The notes under the pieces: model-generated
Told to the model about the DNA's origin: nothing
The model's input: the letters and a program-made list of their open reading frames with translations, nothing else
The model's database searches: none
Position numbers and translations under genes: made by a program
Origin: Odontesthes bonariensis
Taxonomy: Eukaryota > Chordata > Actinopteri > Atheriniformes > Atherinopsidae
Assembly (NCBI RefSeq): GCF_027942865.1
Contig: NC_134510.1
Coordinates: 24,049,209 to 24,113,208 of the forward strand
Direction: 5' to 3'
DNA: 64,000 nt
Part shown: positions 1 through 12,076 of the stretch, one piece after another
How positions within the stretch are numbered: the stretch's first letter is position 1
Layout of the letters: every line of letters starts with the position of its first letter

Positions 1-107
1 TGGCAGAGCGTCTTTAAGTGGTCACAAATCCCCCCATTTATCTCAACAATTCAAGTGCAGAAACATGCTCTTAAAGTGTCTCCCTGTAGAAGAGCAGGAG
101 TTGAAAC
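1..107 (-). other. nbn: nbn intron 7 (partial)
   Basis: Sequence downstream of the donor of nbn exon 7. No further nbn exon is recognisable before the window edge. Confidence 0.6.
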
Positions 108-3100
108 CTTTGAAGGATGCTCTTTACGGAGTTTGCCCACTCTGTGGAGGAGGGAGGAAGCAGAGCTTGTGAGTTGCCTGTTGTGACATCGACCACACAG
201 CTGTGTGCAGACTCCAGCAGCTCACGGGGCAGGGAGCCCTCCTCCAGCAGCTGGCTCCTGCCACCTCCAAAACTCACTCCTGCGCTCAGGCGCTTCAGCT
301 GCAAACGGCACACGAGAGAAGCAAGTTAATCTGCCTGTGGGTTCATCGCTCTACAACCAGCAGATGTCATCTCCAAAAGTTTTTTGTGCCTTTTTCCACC
401 TGCAAACAGTGACTCGCTTAGGATCTTCAGTAACATTTAAATGTCTGTAACTCACTAACTTAATTAAAAGTACATTTTTAGTCAAATCAAGTCAAATAAA
501 AGTTTTGTTTTTAGTCCATAAAAGTAGTGACTGCGTTTTATACCTTCACCTTTTCCTTGTTCCTATGAGTGTGTAAATAAATATTTAAGTCAAAACCTTT
601 GGCTTCTATTGATATTAGGCATCTGGGCATTAGTGCTCTCCAAGAATGTTTTGGAGAATTACCTGCTGCGATCACAAATGATTTGTACAGCTACACATCT
701 AATGTCTAGAATATGTCAGGTGTGAATGCAGCTTAGAAAACGGTGATCAGTAATTGTAGCTCGAGTGAAAACAAGGCTCTCTGCGGCAGCAGCGACTCTC
801 CCAGTGGATCTCAGACGGACGAAACACTGCCTGGCAACTGATGTGCGGTTGATAAACGTCAACCTCACAAGATCACAACAATCTTTCAAGCTTCCCAAAG
901 AAGAAGCAGGGCATTGTGTGGTCATGTCACCCATAACAAGTGCTGATCTGTCATGATGTTCTATTCCTGATTGAGGAAAACAAATACCTGACACAACCAG
1001 CAACTTAGATTTCATAATCTCCACCTTAAAATAACATGAGAGTTTTGTAGCAGTTTGTGTTGCATGAAAACAACACAATATCATTAGAAAAGAGGAAGTG
1101 ACCAACCTGTTTGGCACTGAGGAAAATGAAGGTCTTCCCACTGAAAAGCTGTTTGCGATCTGGGATTATTCCAAGATTGACCTCTTCTTTATTCAAGCTC
1201 GGCTCATCGATCTCTGGTAAGAAGCTTAAAAGCAATACACACAGGAGATATTATATTCAGTTCCGTGCAGCCAGTCAGGGTCAGCTCAGTGTAAATGTCA
1301 ACAGAGGTGGTTTGCCTGATACCTCTCAGCTTTAGGAGGAGGTTTTTTTTGTTGAAAGGCGTTTTTGAGCTCTGAGAAGAACTCTGGCTTCACGATGGGA
1401 CGACAACACAGCAGAGCAGAAATGGTCTAACGAAGAAAGGAAGCCAGAACATCAGGACTTGGTTGGAGAGAAACACATCACATGTGCTAACAGGCATATA
1501 AAAAAAACAAGACCTGACCTTAATGGTGACTTTAACAGTGGGCATGGCCAGGTGGGTGCAGTCCTGGGTCCAGGTGTTGACCAGCTTCCCACCTAAAGCA
1601 GCCAGCGTCTGAGACAGAGTCGCCTTCCCGGTGTTGTCCAAACATGACGAACACACAACAGGCTTCTGATGAACCACACTGGGAACAGAAACAGAAAAGA
1701 AGATGCTTAACAAAATCATTTGATAACGAATGAGTGAACTGCATGTTAATTGTGAAAAGTCGTCTTTCTGTCACATACCTGAATTTGCTGTGAAAAACAC
1801 CGAATGTCACGTTGTCCCCCGACTTCAGGTTCACAGGTGCTGTTATTGGCTGGCTGTTGACAACTGTGCCATACTTGGAGGTGTCTTTTAAAGTCAGAGT
1901 CTAAAGGACCAAACCATGAAATTCATCAGTTATATAAACCATCCAACATCTTTCTGTCAGCTTCAGCCATGCAAATGAGAAACATGTTCTTTCCAAAGTT
2001 AAATTAAGCAAATGCATCCACAGCTAAATAAATACATTAAACAAATTCATATTTCATTGTAACTGTCAAGTTTTCCTGCAGTTTGCCTGTAAGACATCAC
2101 AAAAAAAATAAGCTTTAAGTACTCTTATGGTGAAGCAGATGGATGATTCACACAGTAACCATAGGGACATGATTAGGGAAATGATTAGGCAAGGCAGGGC
2201 AAGGCAAGGCAAGGCAAGGCAATTTTATTTATAGAGCACAATTCGTACACAAGGTAATTCAAAGATTACAGAGGATGATTAAAATGAATCAAAAGTCTTA
2301 TGACTTAAAGTTGGCAAAAACTGTGTCAGTGCAATGAAAAGATTGCACAAGATTAAGGCAGAATTCATACATTCGGGTTTCGGACATCAAAGGTTTTAGT
2401 TTCAGTTACAGCGTACCATGTGTGCAGTGTTTGTGCAACAGCACCACCTTCTGTGTGGGAGTGATATCACACAGAGAAAGATTTGCTAATGTTTAAATGA
2501 CTATTACAATCCCACAATTCATCTGCCATTAGAATTGGGATAATATCCCAGTACAGCACGCAAATTGCCGTTTCTTTTTTTCAGAGTGAATAGCTGGCTT
2601 GTTGCTACGGTGACGCGACTACTCCACAAAATTCTTGCTGTTGGCTGCAGTTTCACTTGTGTATTTTTTTGAAAACCAACAGCCATGTCTGTGTACACGG
2701 AGAGCTTGCACTGTATGTGAAAGGAGTCAGATCGCAGCTGAATTTTCAGTCACAAAACAATGAGTCTCTGGAACACACTGTGCTTAAAAAAGGAGACGCG
2801 AACTGCCGCATTGCTTTCATTTATGTTACAGAGTGACGGAATCATAGAGCAAGTTTCCTCATCAGATCTGAAAGGCTTACTTTTTTTACTTTTTGAGTTT
2901 GTAGTAACTCCACATGTAAGCTCTCACGCACAGAAAAAAAGTGATAACTCCTTTTAAAAGCCATCAGTTCCAGTTAGAGAGGTATTCTTATTCAGCTTAT
3001 TAAAGATATTCAGCTTTCTTACGTCTGCAGCGATTTAAGTCTCTTACCTCTTTGGAAAAGCATGATATTGAAACAAAGTAAGCATTATTTCTCTCACCTG

Positions 3101-4691
3101 GTCAGTGGCAGTAAGCTGAGCGTGAGCCCTACTGATAGACTGGTCATTTTGAAGAATGATGTCACAATTCTTGCGTCCCACCACGTACTCTTTACCTGAG
3201 AGGAGGTAGTGAGTCTCACCTGTGAGAGACAGACGGCAGGAAGTCAGCTGTCTCGTGCAAAACCAAAGACTGAACTGCGGTTTTTACAAATGTGGGTCAG
3301 TTTTACTGTGAAGTTGTAATAACTGGTCAATACTTTAAATTTTTTTATTTATTAATTTTCTATTTATCGTTAATCTTCTTATTCTCATTGTGAATTTGAT
3401 GCCAGCACACATTGAGTTGTGCTGTTGAAACGTGCTTTGGCACTGGCTTGCTGAAATAAAAAAAAAGGACTTCCTTAAAAATATGTCAACTGCATGGAAT
3501 GTGTAGCTCAAAAACCTATTTTATTACCGCATTAAGGGTGCCGTCACATACGTGCAGGTTGGCAAGCCATCGGCACTAACCCGTCCCCTTATGCCAACAC
3601 AGAAGCTTGATTTTTAACTGCGCTCATAACAAGCTGTGTTGTACCGCTCCTTTTTAGTTTTGAGGATGTGTCATCCAGAATCTCCAAAAATAATTAAAAG
3701 CCTTCAATCAATTTTTCTTTGCATGATTGGGTTTTTAAGCTTGCAAATGTGGATGCGTCAAACTGCCTTCACTGATTACAGTTCGAAGAAGTGTCCACAG
3801 CACTGTGTGTTGGATACAGAGATGTTTCAATGATTTATCATGACATCAACAAATTCATTGCTACTCTATTTTCAGATCTTGAAGTGTTGAATCATTTGCT
3901 CAGGATGTACTTCACAGAGGGTTGATCCTCTCCCAACCTTTACTTCTAAAAGGCTCAGTCTCTCTTTTTATTGTAGCATTCACAGCTCTTCCAGTCTGAT
4001 GTTGTCTCCAAACTGGGGCTGGCATCCAATTAAAAATGGAAAAAACATAATAGCATTTGATAGTTCTTGGTTTTTTTCAGCTTTTGAACCATTTTTAATT
4101 AATAATATGTCAACATTTGTTATTTTCACTATATCGACACTTCAAATATTTTGGAAACTAGTTTGGAAATAAACATTACTCACTGTTTTTCATACATTTC
4201 ATAAAGATATGATCTGCATTGCATACGTTGGTGTATTATCACCATTTAAAACACAATGAAGCATTTGATGAGATTTATATAAATATAAATATGTACTGTA
4301 CAACAGGACAGACTGTATTTGACGATAGACACTCTGAAGCCCTTGTGAGTTTAGAGACTTCTGTGGTTTAACTTTTTTTGCTCACATGTTTTGAGATGCC
4401 AGTGTTGTAATTAGCCATATTAATGAAACATGGCGAGTCCAAAGTTCATCCCATCCACACAACCTCTACTCAAACACATCGCATATTAATGGAAACTTTA
4501 GCAGACCGAAACAGTTTTTATAAGATACAACAGCAGCGGGTGCGGTCGCGGACACCTCCATCTCTTCGTGTAGCGTTTATGGTTTTCAGCTATATTGATC
4601 AAACTTTGCCAAGCTAGCAGCAAGCTAGCTAAAAACGTCAGTCATGATGGAGAATGTTACCTCCAGGCTGCAGGGAAGTCAGTATCCACAT
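108..4691 (-). CDS. nbn: nibrin (Nijmegen breakage syndrome 1), exons 1-7, 3' part outside window
   Basis: Nibrin is the phosphopeptide-binding subunit of the nuclear MRE11-RAD50-NBN complex that senses DNA double-strand breaks and activates ATM. Coding exons on the minus strand: 4661-4691 (start codon 4691-4689), 3098-3219, 1779-1900, 1519-1678, 1323-1426, 1107-1224 and 108-298. All have GT-AG ends and phases join without a stop; exons 4, 5 and 6 (160, 104, 118 nt) equal the human exon lengths as I recall them. The protein shows an N-terminal FHA domain ([20 protein letters not shown], then SKYGTVVN) followed by tandem BRCT domains ([46 protein letters not shown]). Exon 6 must start at 1224: the nearer AG at 1214-1215 would break the frame. 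The rest of the gene, including the MRE11- and ATM-binding C-terminus, lies left of position 1. Family assignment is very secure. Confidence 0.93.
2185..2300. repeat. fish interspersed repeat with (GGCAA)n start, in nbn intron 2
   Basis: A run of GGCAA pentamers (2190-2221) leads into a segment beginning TTTTATTTATAGAGCACA and continuing with a CAAGGTAATTCAAAG stretch. I know this arrangement as a common dispersed fish repeat. Related pieces occur at 15728-15800, 32402-32465 and 53800-53890. It is non-coding; the family name is not certain. Confidence 0.55.
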
Positions 4692-4804
4692 GGTACTGCT
4701 TTCGGAGTCTCTTTGGTCGATTTAAACTAACAATTCAATAAAAGGAAGGAACATTGTAAAGATTAACAGGCCACCACGGTGGACTTTCACGGCGCGCTAC
4801 CGTG

Positions 4805-4812
4805 TGACGTCA
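4805..4812. promoter_or_regulatory. palindromic CRE (TGACGTCA) in the nbn promoter
   Basis: A perfect 8-bp cyclic-AMP response element lies 114 bp upstream of the nbn start codon, inside a local GC-rich patch (about 4770-4825) with CpGs. CREB/ATF proteins bind this site. Its use here is inferred from position only. Confidence 0.5.
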
Positions 4813-5669
4813 TAACGCTGCGCCTATTTTATTTTTAAAATAAAATCTCTAAAAAATAGTTGATTCCTCTTTGAAAAAAAATCTAATGCTGGTCATTTAG
4901 ACCAAAATTTAAAGAGAGAATATATATTTTAAACATTTTTCATGTCTAAAGGAAATATCGTAACAGGGTTGCTTGGTTGTTCCCCTAAAATCACGGCACC
5001 ATTTAAATTAGAAGATTAAAGATTAAAAATTAAACGGCAACAGGATACCCAGTCTAAAGTAATGATTTAATTGATTGAAGAAGACAGTCAAAACAAGTAT
5101 CACTGCAAATCTGCACAAAAGACTTAGAGCTCGAAAGTTAGTAACTGTAGTACTCTGTTCAGATTGTGTACTCAGCTGTACACTAGTGCCAACCAGAGCC
5201 TTATCTCTGGTGCCAATCTCTCTATGCTCCTCCTAGCGGTCATTATTGGGACAACAGCACAAGTAATTTTATTTCCCACTTGATTCTCTCTAGAAACTCA
5301 GATCTTCAGCGAGGAGAAAGGGGCGCTTTTATTGTTTAAAAGGTCCAACTAAATCATAACATTTAGTCCATACAGAGCAAAACAAGAGTACACGTTAGAA
5401 CTGTAACAAAAAAGTACAGAATACGTTTTTGTTAAGAGGACAAATAACAATGATGACAAGGGCAGCAATTACATGTCGTTTTTTCTAATCTTTAATTATG
5501 TACTACACACTTATCGGCATTTAGACCAACACATAGACAACTAACATCAACACCTGCATACTCAGATGTAAAATTGTTCATGTACAGAAGGTATATCAGA
5601 CAGATATGTGTTTATTTGTTTGTTGTAAAATGCCTTCACAAACCCCATGAAAAAATTGAATCATTGGCT

Positions 5670-5683
5670 TTTATTAGTTTATT
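5670..5683 (-). terminator. msmp: msmp polyadenylation signals
   Basis: Two AATAAA hexamers on the minus strand (5678-5683 and 5670-5675) lie 75-90 bp downstream of the msmp stop codon. Confidence 0.55.
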
Positions 5684-5757
5684 CCTAAATAAACCTTCAC
5701 ATAGTATCTATTGCTGTTATTTTGTTGTTGTTTCTTTTTTTACTTGAATGGTGAAAC

Positions 5758-6806
5758 CTAAAATAAAGGATCATTGTCAGATTTCCATGGCTGTCCTGCT
5801 GTTCTGAGCCGGCCACGCCCCCAGAGACAGGGCAGTTTATGATTGACTCTCATCACTGCGACGCTGGTGCAAGAGTCAGGTTTCTGAATGATCTCGCACC
5901 AGTCAGGATAGTCCACGGGCTTATATGCACTATGGGAGGGCGGAAAAAAAGTGTCAAATCGAGTCGAGTTTATTTAAGAAACACATAAAAAGTGTGGTAT
6001 GTTTGAAAAAGAAAACAATTAAGGCGGGACAAATACCAAAATAAACTGAAACATACATAAATGTATAAATAAAAGCAATAAAACAAAAAGTAGAGAATGA
6101 ATTCATCATATACTATGACAATATGAGTGTCTTTTAAATCACACTCACTGATCGCAGCATCCTACTCCAAAAGGCTCCATGCAGACGCACTGGTAGCAGT
6201 CACTGGTCATCCAGCTCTCTCCGATCCCATACACCTGCCCCATGTGTTCACAGCTCCCTGGAAATGACAGTGAAGTATCCAGATGTTTTACTGGAGAAGT
6301 AAAAGGTGTTCCATTCTTCTGCATTACAAATTGGATGGGAATAAAGAGACACGATAAATGTCCTCCTCGCACAAGGGGGTTAAGATTTTAGATGCAAAAT
6401 TGCTCATCGTATAGAATGGCTTCTCTTATATTGTGATATCAGCAGACACAGTGCGTCAAAGATTCACGACTGCTTTTGATCCATGTAAAGATAAACTGAT
6501 GAACGTAAAAGAAGAATCTACTGTGAAACACACAAGTCTGGTTTAGTACAAAAATACACATTTGTATCTAATCAAGGAACAAACAGCCTTAAAAAAAAAC
6601 AGTATTTATCCAATATTTACTGCTGCGTGATAGGTGCACGTATGATCTAAGAGGAAACTTTATCTTCTGTAATGAACATTCACATACACACACAGAGTAC
6701 CTTTTGTATTGAAGAAGCATTCACCACTGTTATACGCAGAAAAACATGGCAGACTGGCTCTCAGGAACAAGAGTGAAGCCAAGAGTACTCCTGCTGTGTT
6801 TGCCAT
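5758..6806 (-). CDS. msmp: microseminoprotein, MSMP-like secreted ten-cysteine protein
   Basis: Three coding exons on the minus strand: 6701-6806 (ATG 6806-6804), 6149-6257 and 5758-5929 (TAG stop), giving 128 residues with phases 1 and 2. The N-terminus is a clear signal peptide (hydrophobic VLLASLLFLRASLPCF). The predicted mature chain has ten cysteines: GEC, SC, DCYQCVC, GCCD, DWC, DSC and LPC, the hallmark of the beta-microseminoprotein family. The middle GESWMTSDCYQCVCMEPFGV and the later VDYPDWCEI resemble prostate-associated microseminoprotein (MSMP/PSMP), reported as a secreted chemoattractant, more than MSMB. It lies in the same orientation as nbn, about 1 kb upstream of it. Orthology to a particular fish msmp copy cannot be settled here. 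Confidence 0.85.
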
Positions 6807-9425
6807 TTCTGGGGAAAAACATCACAAATCTTGGTAATTAATCAAAAGCAAGAAAAAATTAGATGACAGATATCAGGCTGCTCATCTTACCTATTTCAGA
6901 GTTTTCCAGCACTGCCTATAAAAAAACTCTCTGTTGCCTTACTGTCTGTGAGTTCTCCGAATGCTCCTCTTTGTTTAATTCACCCTCTTCTTATTTCTAT
7001 AATCCCTCTTTTTGCCTTTTGGCTCTTTGAACCTCCTCCTGAGTGCCCCTCTTGAACTGATGTTCTCTCCCTGCAGTCTCAGACATTTATACTGTGCCAT
7101 TTGTCAGCTAATTTTCTTTGGCAACCGCATGCACACATGCAGCACGCAGACACGCAGAAATACACAAGCATTGTTACCACAATATTCGTCATTCCCTTTT
7201 TTGCTGCTTCTCGAGACAGTGCCCCAGAGTATACAGTGTGCACTCTTTCAGATAACATTTTTCTCAGTGGATGCCATTTGACCTGATCGGTAGATAATGC
7301 TGGAGACGCACCTATAGGACAACCAGGCATTGGCCTATTGTTCAGCCAAGAGGGTGAATGTGTGTGTAGAAGAGTAAACATCGACCCTTGACCCCTCTCA
7401 TAAAAAATTAAGATGAAAAAGGTCAGGTTTGTGTGTTTATCTTTGAAACCTGATATTCTAATTGTTTCTCCTTAATGACTAAGTCTTAAGCTCACTGATG
7501 CATTTTATCCAGTTTCATCTTACATCATTAAGGAATATTCGCACAAATGATATGAATATCAAGATGTTTTTTAATGATTCAGGTGACTTCAGTTTAGTTT
7601 TACTTAGAATTTCTGTGGTGTGCGTCATTGGGAGGTTTTTTTTTCAGGAGGTGGGGAGGTGGCTGTGGATGACATCAGAAAGCCTCTTGGTTAGATTGGA
7701 GCTGTGCGTTTCTTTTTTTATCTTTGTGCTGAGATCTGTTTGAATAAACCATCCTGAGTCGACTGATAACATGCACTCATGTGCACATGCATATACACGC
7801 AGGCACACACAGATTTGTCATTATCGAGATTTCACCGCCTCAAAGCTTACTTTAGCCCTAATCTGACACACACAATTCAGATCGTTTCCAACACAAATAA
7901 TATATTTGCAGAGGGACAGTGAGAGAGGGATTTTACTTTTTTTTTTAATTTAAATAAACTGATCCTTGATCATCTGTTTAAACCTGGAGCTGGTCCTCAA
8001 AAGTGACTATAGCTCAGAGGGCTGTTTCACCAAAGCAAAATTCAGAAATCCAGAATAAGACCAATAGCTAGGCTTGACCATTCAGAGCATCCTGGCTCTT
8101 TTGGTTTTACATCGGCCAAACCATAACGGCAAGGGGTGACTGGGTGAAGCCAAGCTTGAATATTAGACCATGTAGTTGATCACAGATATTCTGGCACTCT
8201 TATTGGACCATGTCTGCTCGTTATTCTGGATACTATCAGTGACAGCTAGTAATGGAGCTTATGAAATATAATTATAGCAAAATATTAAACCAACCAACCG
8301 GGCTGTTGCAATAAAAGAGCAAAAAGAGCATGGGAGACAGCAGTGGACAGACTGGATGAGCAACCTAAAAATACATTTACAAACATAACTTTACAAACAT
8401 AACTTCATTATTACTGTAAATGAGAAGCTGGATATTGTAATTTAATAAAGACTGCACAGACAAGAACCTTAAAGTACCTCAACGAATTGATTACAATTTA
8501 CAGATGAGGTACAGATACTTGTTTGTGTGACGAGTCTTCTTTTCATCATCAAGAACTATATTGGTTACATTTTTTAACTTTGTGGTCTGTTAATGTGTCT
8601 TAAACAAAATAACCTAATTAAACATACATAATGTGCTGGAATGATTTAAACAAACTAACCTTTTGCTGTGTAGAACTGTTAAGCTCTTAAATGATCAGAT
8701 ATGTGACACCGTGGAGCAGATGAATTCACTCACCAAGCACTGCAAGTATTTTCTGCTCAGTCTGCTGTCAGCTGATTCAAAACTGATAGTGAATTGTAGA
8801 GTTTTTTTCTCTTGAAATGTTTTTGATCTTTTGATGCCAAAATAAAAGGGTAAATTGAACTGAAAAAGAAAGTCCCAAGGTCAGTAAGTGTCCAGGGGAT
8901 TTAGTCTTTCCTGACGTTAGAAGTTAAAAGAAAAGTTTGTGTGTCTGGCTTTAGGAGGTGGCCCACCATCTACAGCATCACCCTGAAAAGAAAGTGTTAT
9001 TGTAAAAGAAGAAACGTTTGTTTATACAGGAAATATTGGCCATGTCAGCCATTTCCATGAGCTTGGTAGCTTCACTGATGTTTTTATCAACTTGCATCAC
9101 ACAATAAAAGATGATCAAGTACTATTATAGGAAGTATTCTAAATTTATACTATATAATCGTGGTATTTTACTGAGTGCTAGCTAAAATAAAGCTCTATAC
9201 ACACATAGGAATATGGAATAAATGTAATAAATATTCTGGGGTCCAACTTGGGTGGTTGCTGACTGAGCTGACACGGAAGTGAAATTCACAGTTCCATCAA
9301 AGCCCACCCGGATTAGACCCGTGACCTGTGGTCCTTCACTGCATGTCATGCTCACTTTCCTGCCCTCTCTCCGTTTGATGATCAAAGCCATTACATTTAA
9401 AAAAAAAAGGCCTGATCTGGGTTAG
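6807..9425. other. intergenic upstream of msmp
   Basis: AT-rich non-coding sequence. The first 120 bp must hold the msmp 5' UTR and promoter. Short ORFs here (up to 100 codons) show no splice context, similarity or composition bias. Short CA-rich stretches near 7790-7870 are the only notable repeats. Confidence 0.5.
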
Positions 9426-9614
9426 GGGCTGCACGGTGGTGTGGCGGACAGCACTGTCGCCTCACAGGCTGGGGCCTTTCTGTGTGGAGTTTGAGTGTTC
9501 ACGCTGTGGGTTCTCTCCGGGTAATCCAAATACATGCATGCAAGGTTGATAGGTGATTCTAAATCTACCTTATGAGTGAGTGAGTGTGAGTGTGCATGGT
9601 TGTTTGTCTCCATG
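9426..9614 (+). repeat. 5' part of a fish LINE/SINE-type retroposon (split copy)
   Basis: Starts with GCTGCACGGTGGTG and contains the GCCTTTCTGTGTGGAGTTT block, ending near GTTGTTTGTCTCCATG. These are widespread fish retroposon signatures. The matching 3' part lies at 10068-10201 on the same strand, so one copy is interrupted. A reverse-oriented relative is at 49440-49580. The exact family is not assigned. Confidence 0.65.
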
Positions 9615-10067
9615 GTAGCTTATGTACCTCTTTTCTTCATGGTCAGAGTAACTGATAAATTCAGCAAAGTTAACTGCAGAACCGCAGACTTAATCTCTGC
9701 TGTTTCTCCATGCACATTGACCTCGGTGTTTTGCTTTTACATTTTCAAAAGATTGCCTTCGATGACCTCTGACAAGCCAATCCAGCTTCTTCACTGTTTT
9801 GATTTTATGTTTTTTAATGTTTTTTTTTGGTCAGCATGGAGGGTTGGCCACAATGCTTCAGTGGCATTAATCTACATTATAGTTCTTCACCTAAAGTTAA
9901 TAGAAATAGCACTGCATGACACGATGTAACACAGCAATTCATTCGATTAAAAAACATATTACTACTCACATCAGGGAGCATGATTTTCCATCCTATGCTC
10001 CAACAGGCACATCGGGATGTTACTTATCATGCTCTTAAACACTGACAGTTATATAATACAATGACTT
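9615..10067. repeat. about 450 bp unrecognised insert splitting the retroposon
   Basis: The segment lies between the two halves of the retroposon and has no counterpart in the repeat as I know it. It contains a 117-codon open stretch (9576-9929) that resembles nothing I know. I saw no target-site duplication or terminal inverted repeats, so the nature of the insertion is open. Confidence 0.4.
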
Positions 10068-10201
10068 TTAAAGCCTGTGATGGACTGGCGGCCTGTCCAG
10101 GGTGTACCCTGCCTCTCGCCCTTTGACCGCTGGGATATGCTCCAGCCCCCCCGCGACCCGACCGACGGATTCAGCGGTATAGATAATGGATGGATGGATG
10201 G
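10068..10201 (+). repeat. 3' part of the split retroposon, ending in (TGGA)n
   Basis: Carries GTGATGGACTGGCGGCCTGT, then CCAGCCCCCCCGCGACCC, and ends in ATGGATGGATGGATGG, the usual 3' tail of this abundant fish retroposon. Confidence 0.7.
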
Positions 10202-11633
10202 ACCTTTAAAGCATTTATTGAATGGGAGGGGATAAGTTTTATTGTAGGGAAAAAAATCCAAAAGCATCTCATCATTATGTAAGATGAACTGATTAAAGCA
10301 TATAATTAGCAGCTGAAGCAGTAGCTTGCTGTAGCTGATGCAATATGATGTAAATCAGGCATGCAGACACAGTAATGAATCACTCTGGAAGATATTAACA
10401 CACCATCAGACTTTATTTAAGCCCTGAACAGACAGAATCACACATGACAAATGGTGAATATTTATAGATTTCTACTAATAAAATAGAAAAAAAAAGGTTT
10501 CTCAAGAGCAGCTATGGAGCTAAAATTTCAAAGTTGTCATCAGATACACACTTTAGACTATATGGTGAGAATAAAGTTGAGGGGGTAAAAACTCTCACCT
10601 TGTCCTGCTTTAAAAAGACAAATGCAATTATTTGGCAACATTTGGCCTTTTCATAATTCTTTGTCCAAAACCTGTGTGGAGGCAGCAACACACTTATTTG
10701 CACACAGACCAGGATATCTTTGCACATGGAGATCTACAGTGTCTTCTTTGTCAGGTAAACAACTTAATATGGGTGTGTGTGTGTGTTTGTGAAAAAGTAA
10801 AGCAAGTATGTGGTGAAACCTGATGTTCAGGTTCATGTTTTTCATTCAAAGCACAAAGAGAGGCTTAATAATTAACACGAGCCCGATACTGAAAATGTTG
10901 AAATAAATGCATCTATTCTGATAAGCATTGTTCTACTTTCAATGTCTGACTAACTGTGTAAAGTGCACTTGAAAAGTTTACCAACCACAACCAGTTACCT
11001 GAATGGCCGACCCAAAAGGCCTCTCTTCAGAGCCACAGCAAATATCAGAAGTCAGTGCTTAGACTCTGTAGGAATATGTCTGATATTTAGTTGACATGAT
11101 AAAACACAAGAACAACCGAATATCAAACATATCACACAGCTTCTAGCCAATCAGAGAGAGCCCAGCAGACTGGAAAGCCCTGCGACAAATAAAACGCACA
11201 TTTCAGTTTTAAAAAAGGGAGGGTCATGACAAAAATGACATCACACAATCAATTTGTTGGTTTTAAACTGACTTTATGAGACCTGAACAACCTGTTTAGC
11301 TGAAAAATGACACAGGAGTAGCCTCCGGGGCTAAAACAGAAAATTAGAGAGCCTGTTGGCATTTGAGATCTGTGTCTCTTTGCTTCAGAAAACACAGAGA
11401 TGGAAAATCTCTTCAACGTCATGTACAAAAACAAAAGGAAGATACTTACTTATTCCCTTTATCCACACATGGCATCATCCTGTCGTCTCAATTAAATGTT
11501 GGTTCAAAGAAAAAGAGAAAATGGCAGACATTGATGGGGTGCTCAGTTGTAAAAAAGCGACTGAGGGCTGTGTGGTCCTGTGAGCTTTTCCCTCAGTGGG
11601 ACAGCATTCATATATATACAGTCCTGTGAGTGA

Positions 11634-11658
11634 TTTTTTTTTTTTGGGGGGGGGGGGG
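11634..11658 (+). repeat. T12-G13 homopolymer junction
   Basis: Twelve T residues (11634-11645) run directly into thirteen G residues (11646-11658). Confidence 0.9.
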
Positions 11659-12033
11659 TGTCACCAATATTCACTCTTTCAGTAACTTACAAACTCACAC
11701 TCGTGTAATTAAAGGTATATTGATCAGCTGCTGTGGCCCGGAGCCTTTCCACCCCACATTAGCCTGATCAATACATGTGATGTTCATTCTACTGTGACCC
11801 CTAATACATAAACACACTCAAACACACTCACACACACACACGACTGTGTATGCAGAGCCAAATAACTTTGAGTTACTGCCTGCAGGGAGGACAAACGTCC
11901 AACGTGACGGTCACTTCATAATGTCCTTTGTCACTAATATCAACTTTAAATGTATCAAAAGATAAAGGATGAAATCACTGCCTCCTCTAAGTCATTAAAC
12001 AAACTAAGAGAATGTGTCTTAAAGTAAAAGACA

Positions 12034-12076
12034 CACAGTGAAAAGTGTCTTAAACACTTAAACACTTTTCACTGTG
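12034..12076. repeat. perfect 15-bp inverted repeat (hairpin)
   Basis: The arm CACAGTGAAAAGTGT (12034-12048) is matched by its exact reverse complement at 12062-12076 around a 13-base spacer. Either strand could form a 15-bp stem. No T-rich tail, gene or transposon end is seen beside it. Confidence 0.8.

Larger units (their letters stand above)
4692..5757. other. intergenic: nbn promoter side to msmp 3' end
   Basis: Apart from the GC-rich nbn promoter patch and the msmp polyadenylation signals (5670-5683), this is AT-rich sequence with no exon-like ORF or recognised repeat. Confidence 0.6.

Noticed and set aside
1213-1216. Acceptor AG at 1214-1215 for nbn exon 6
   Set aside because: It leads to an immediate stop after the phase 2 junction; the AG at 1225-1226 restores FLPEIDEPS and gives the 118 nt length known for this exon.
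9182-9391. 69-codon minus-strand ORF beside the retroposon (MALIIKRREGRKVSM)
   Set aside because: Composition looks protein-like, but there is no splice context or family I recognise; not enough to call a gene.
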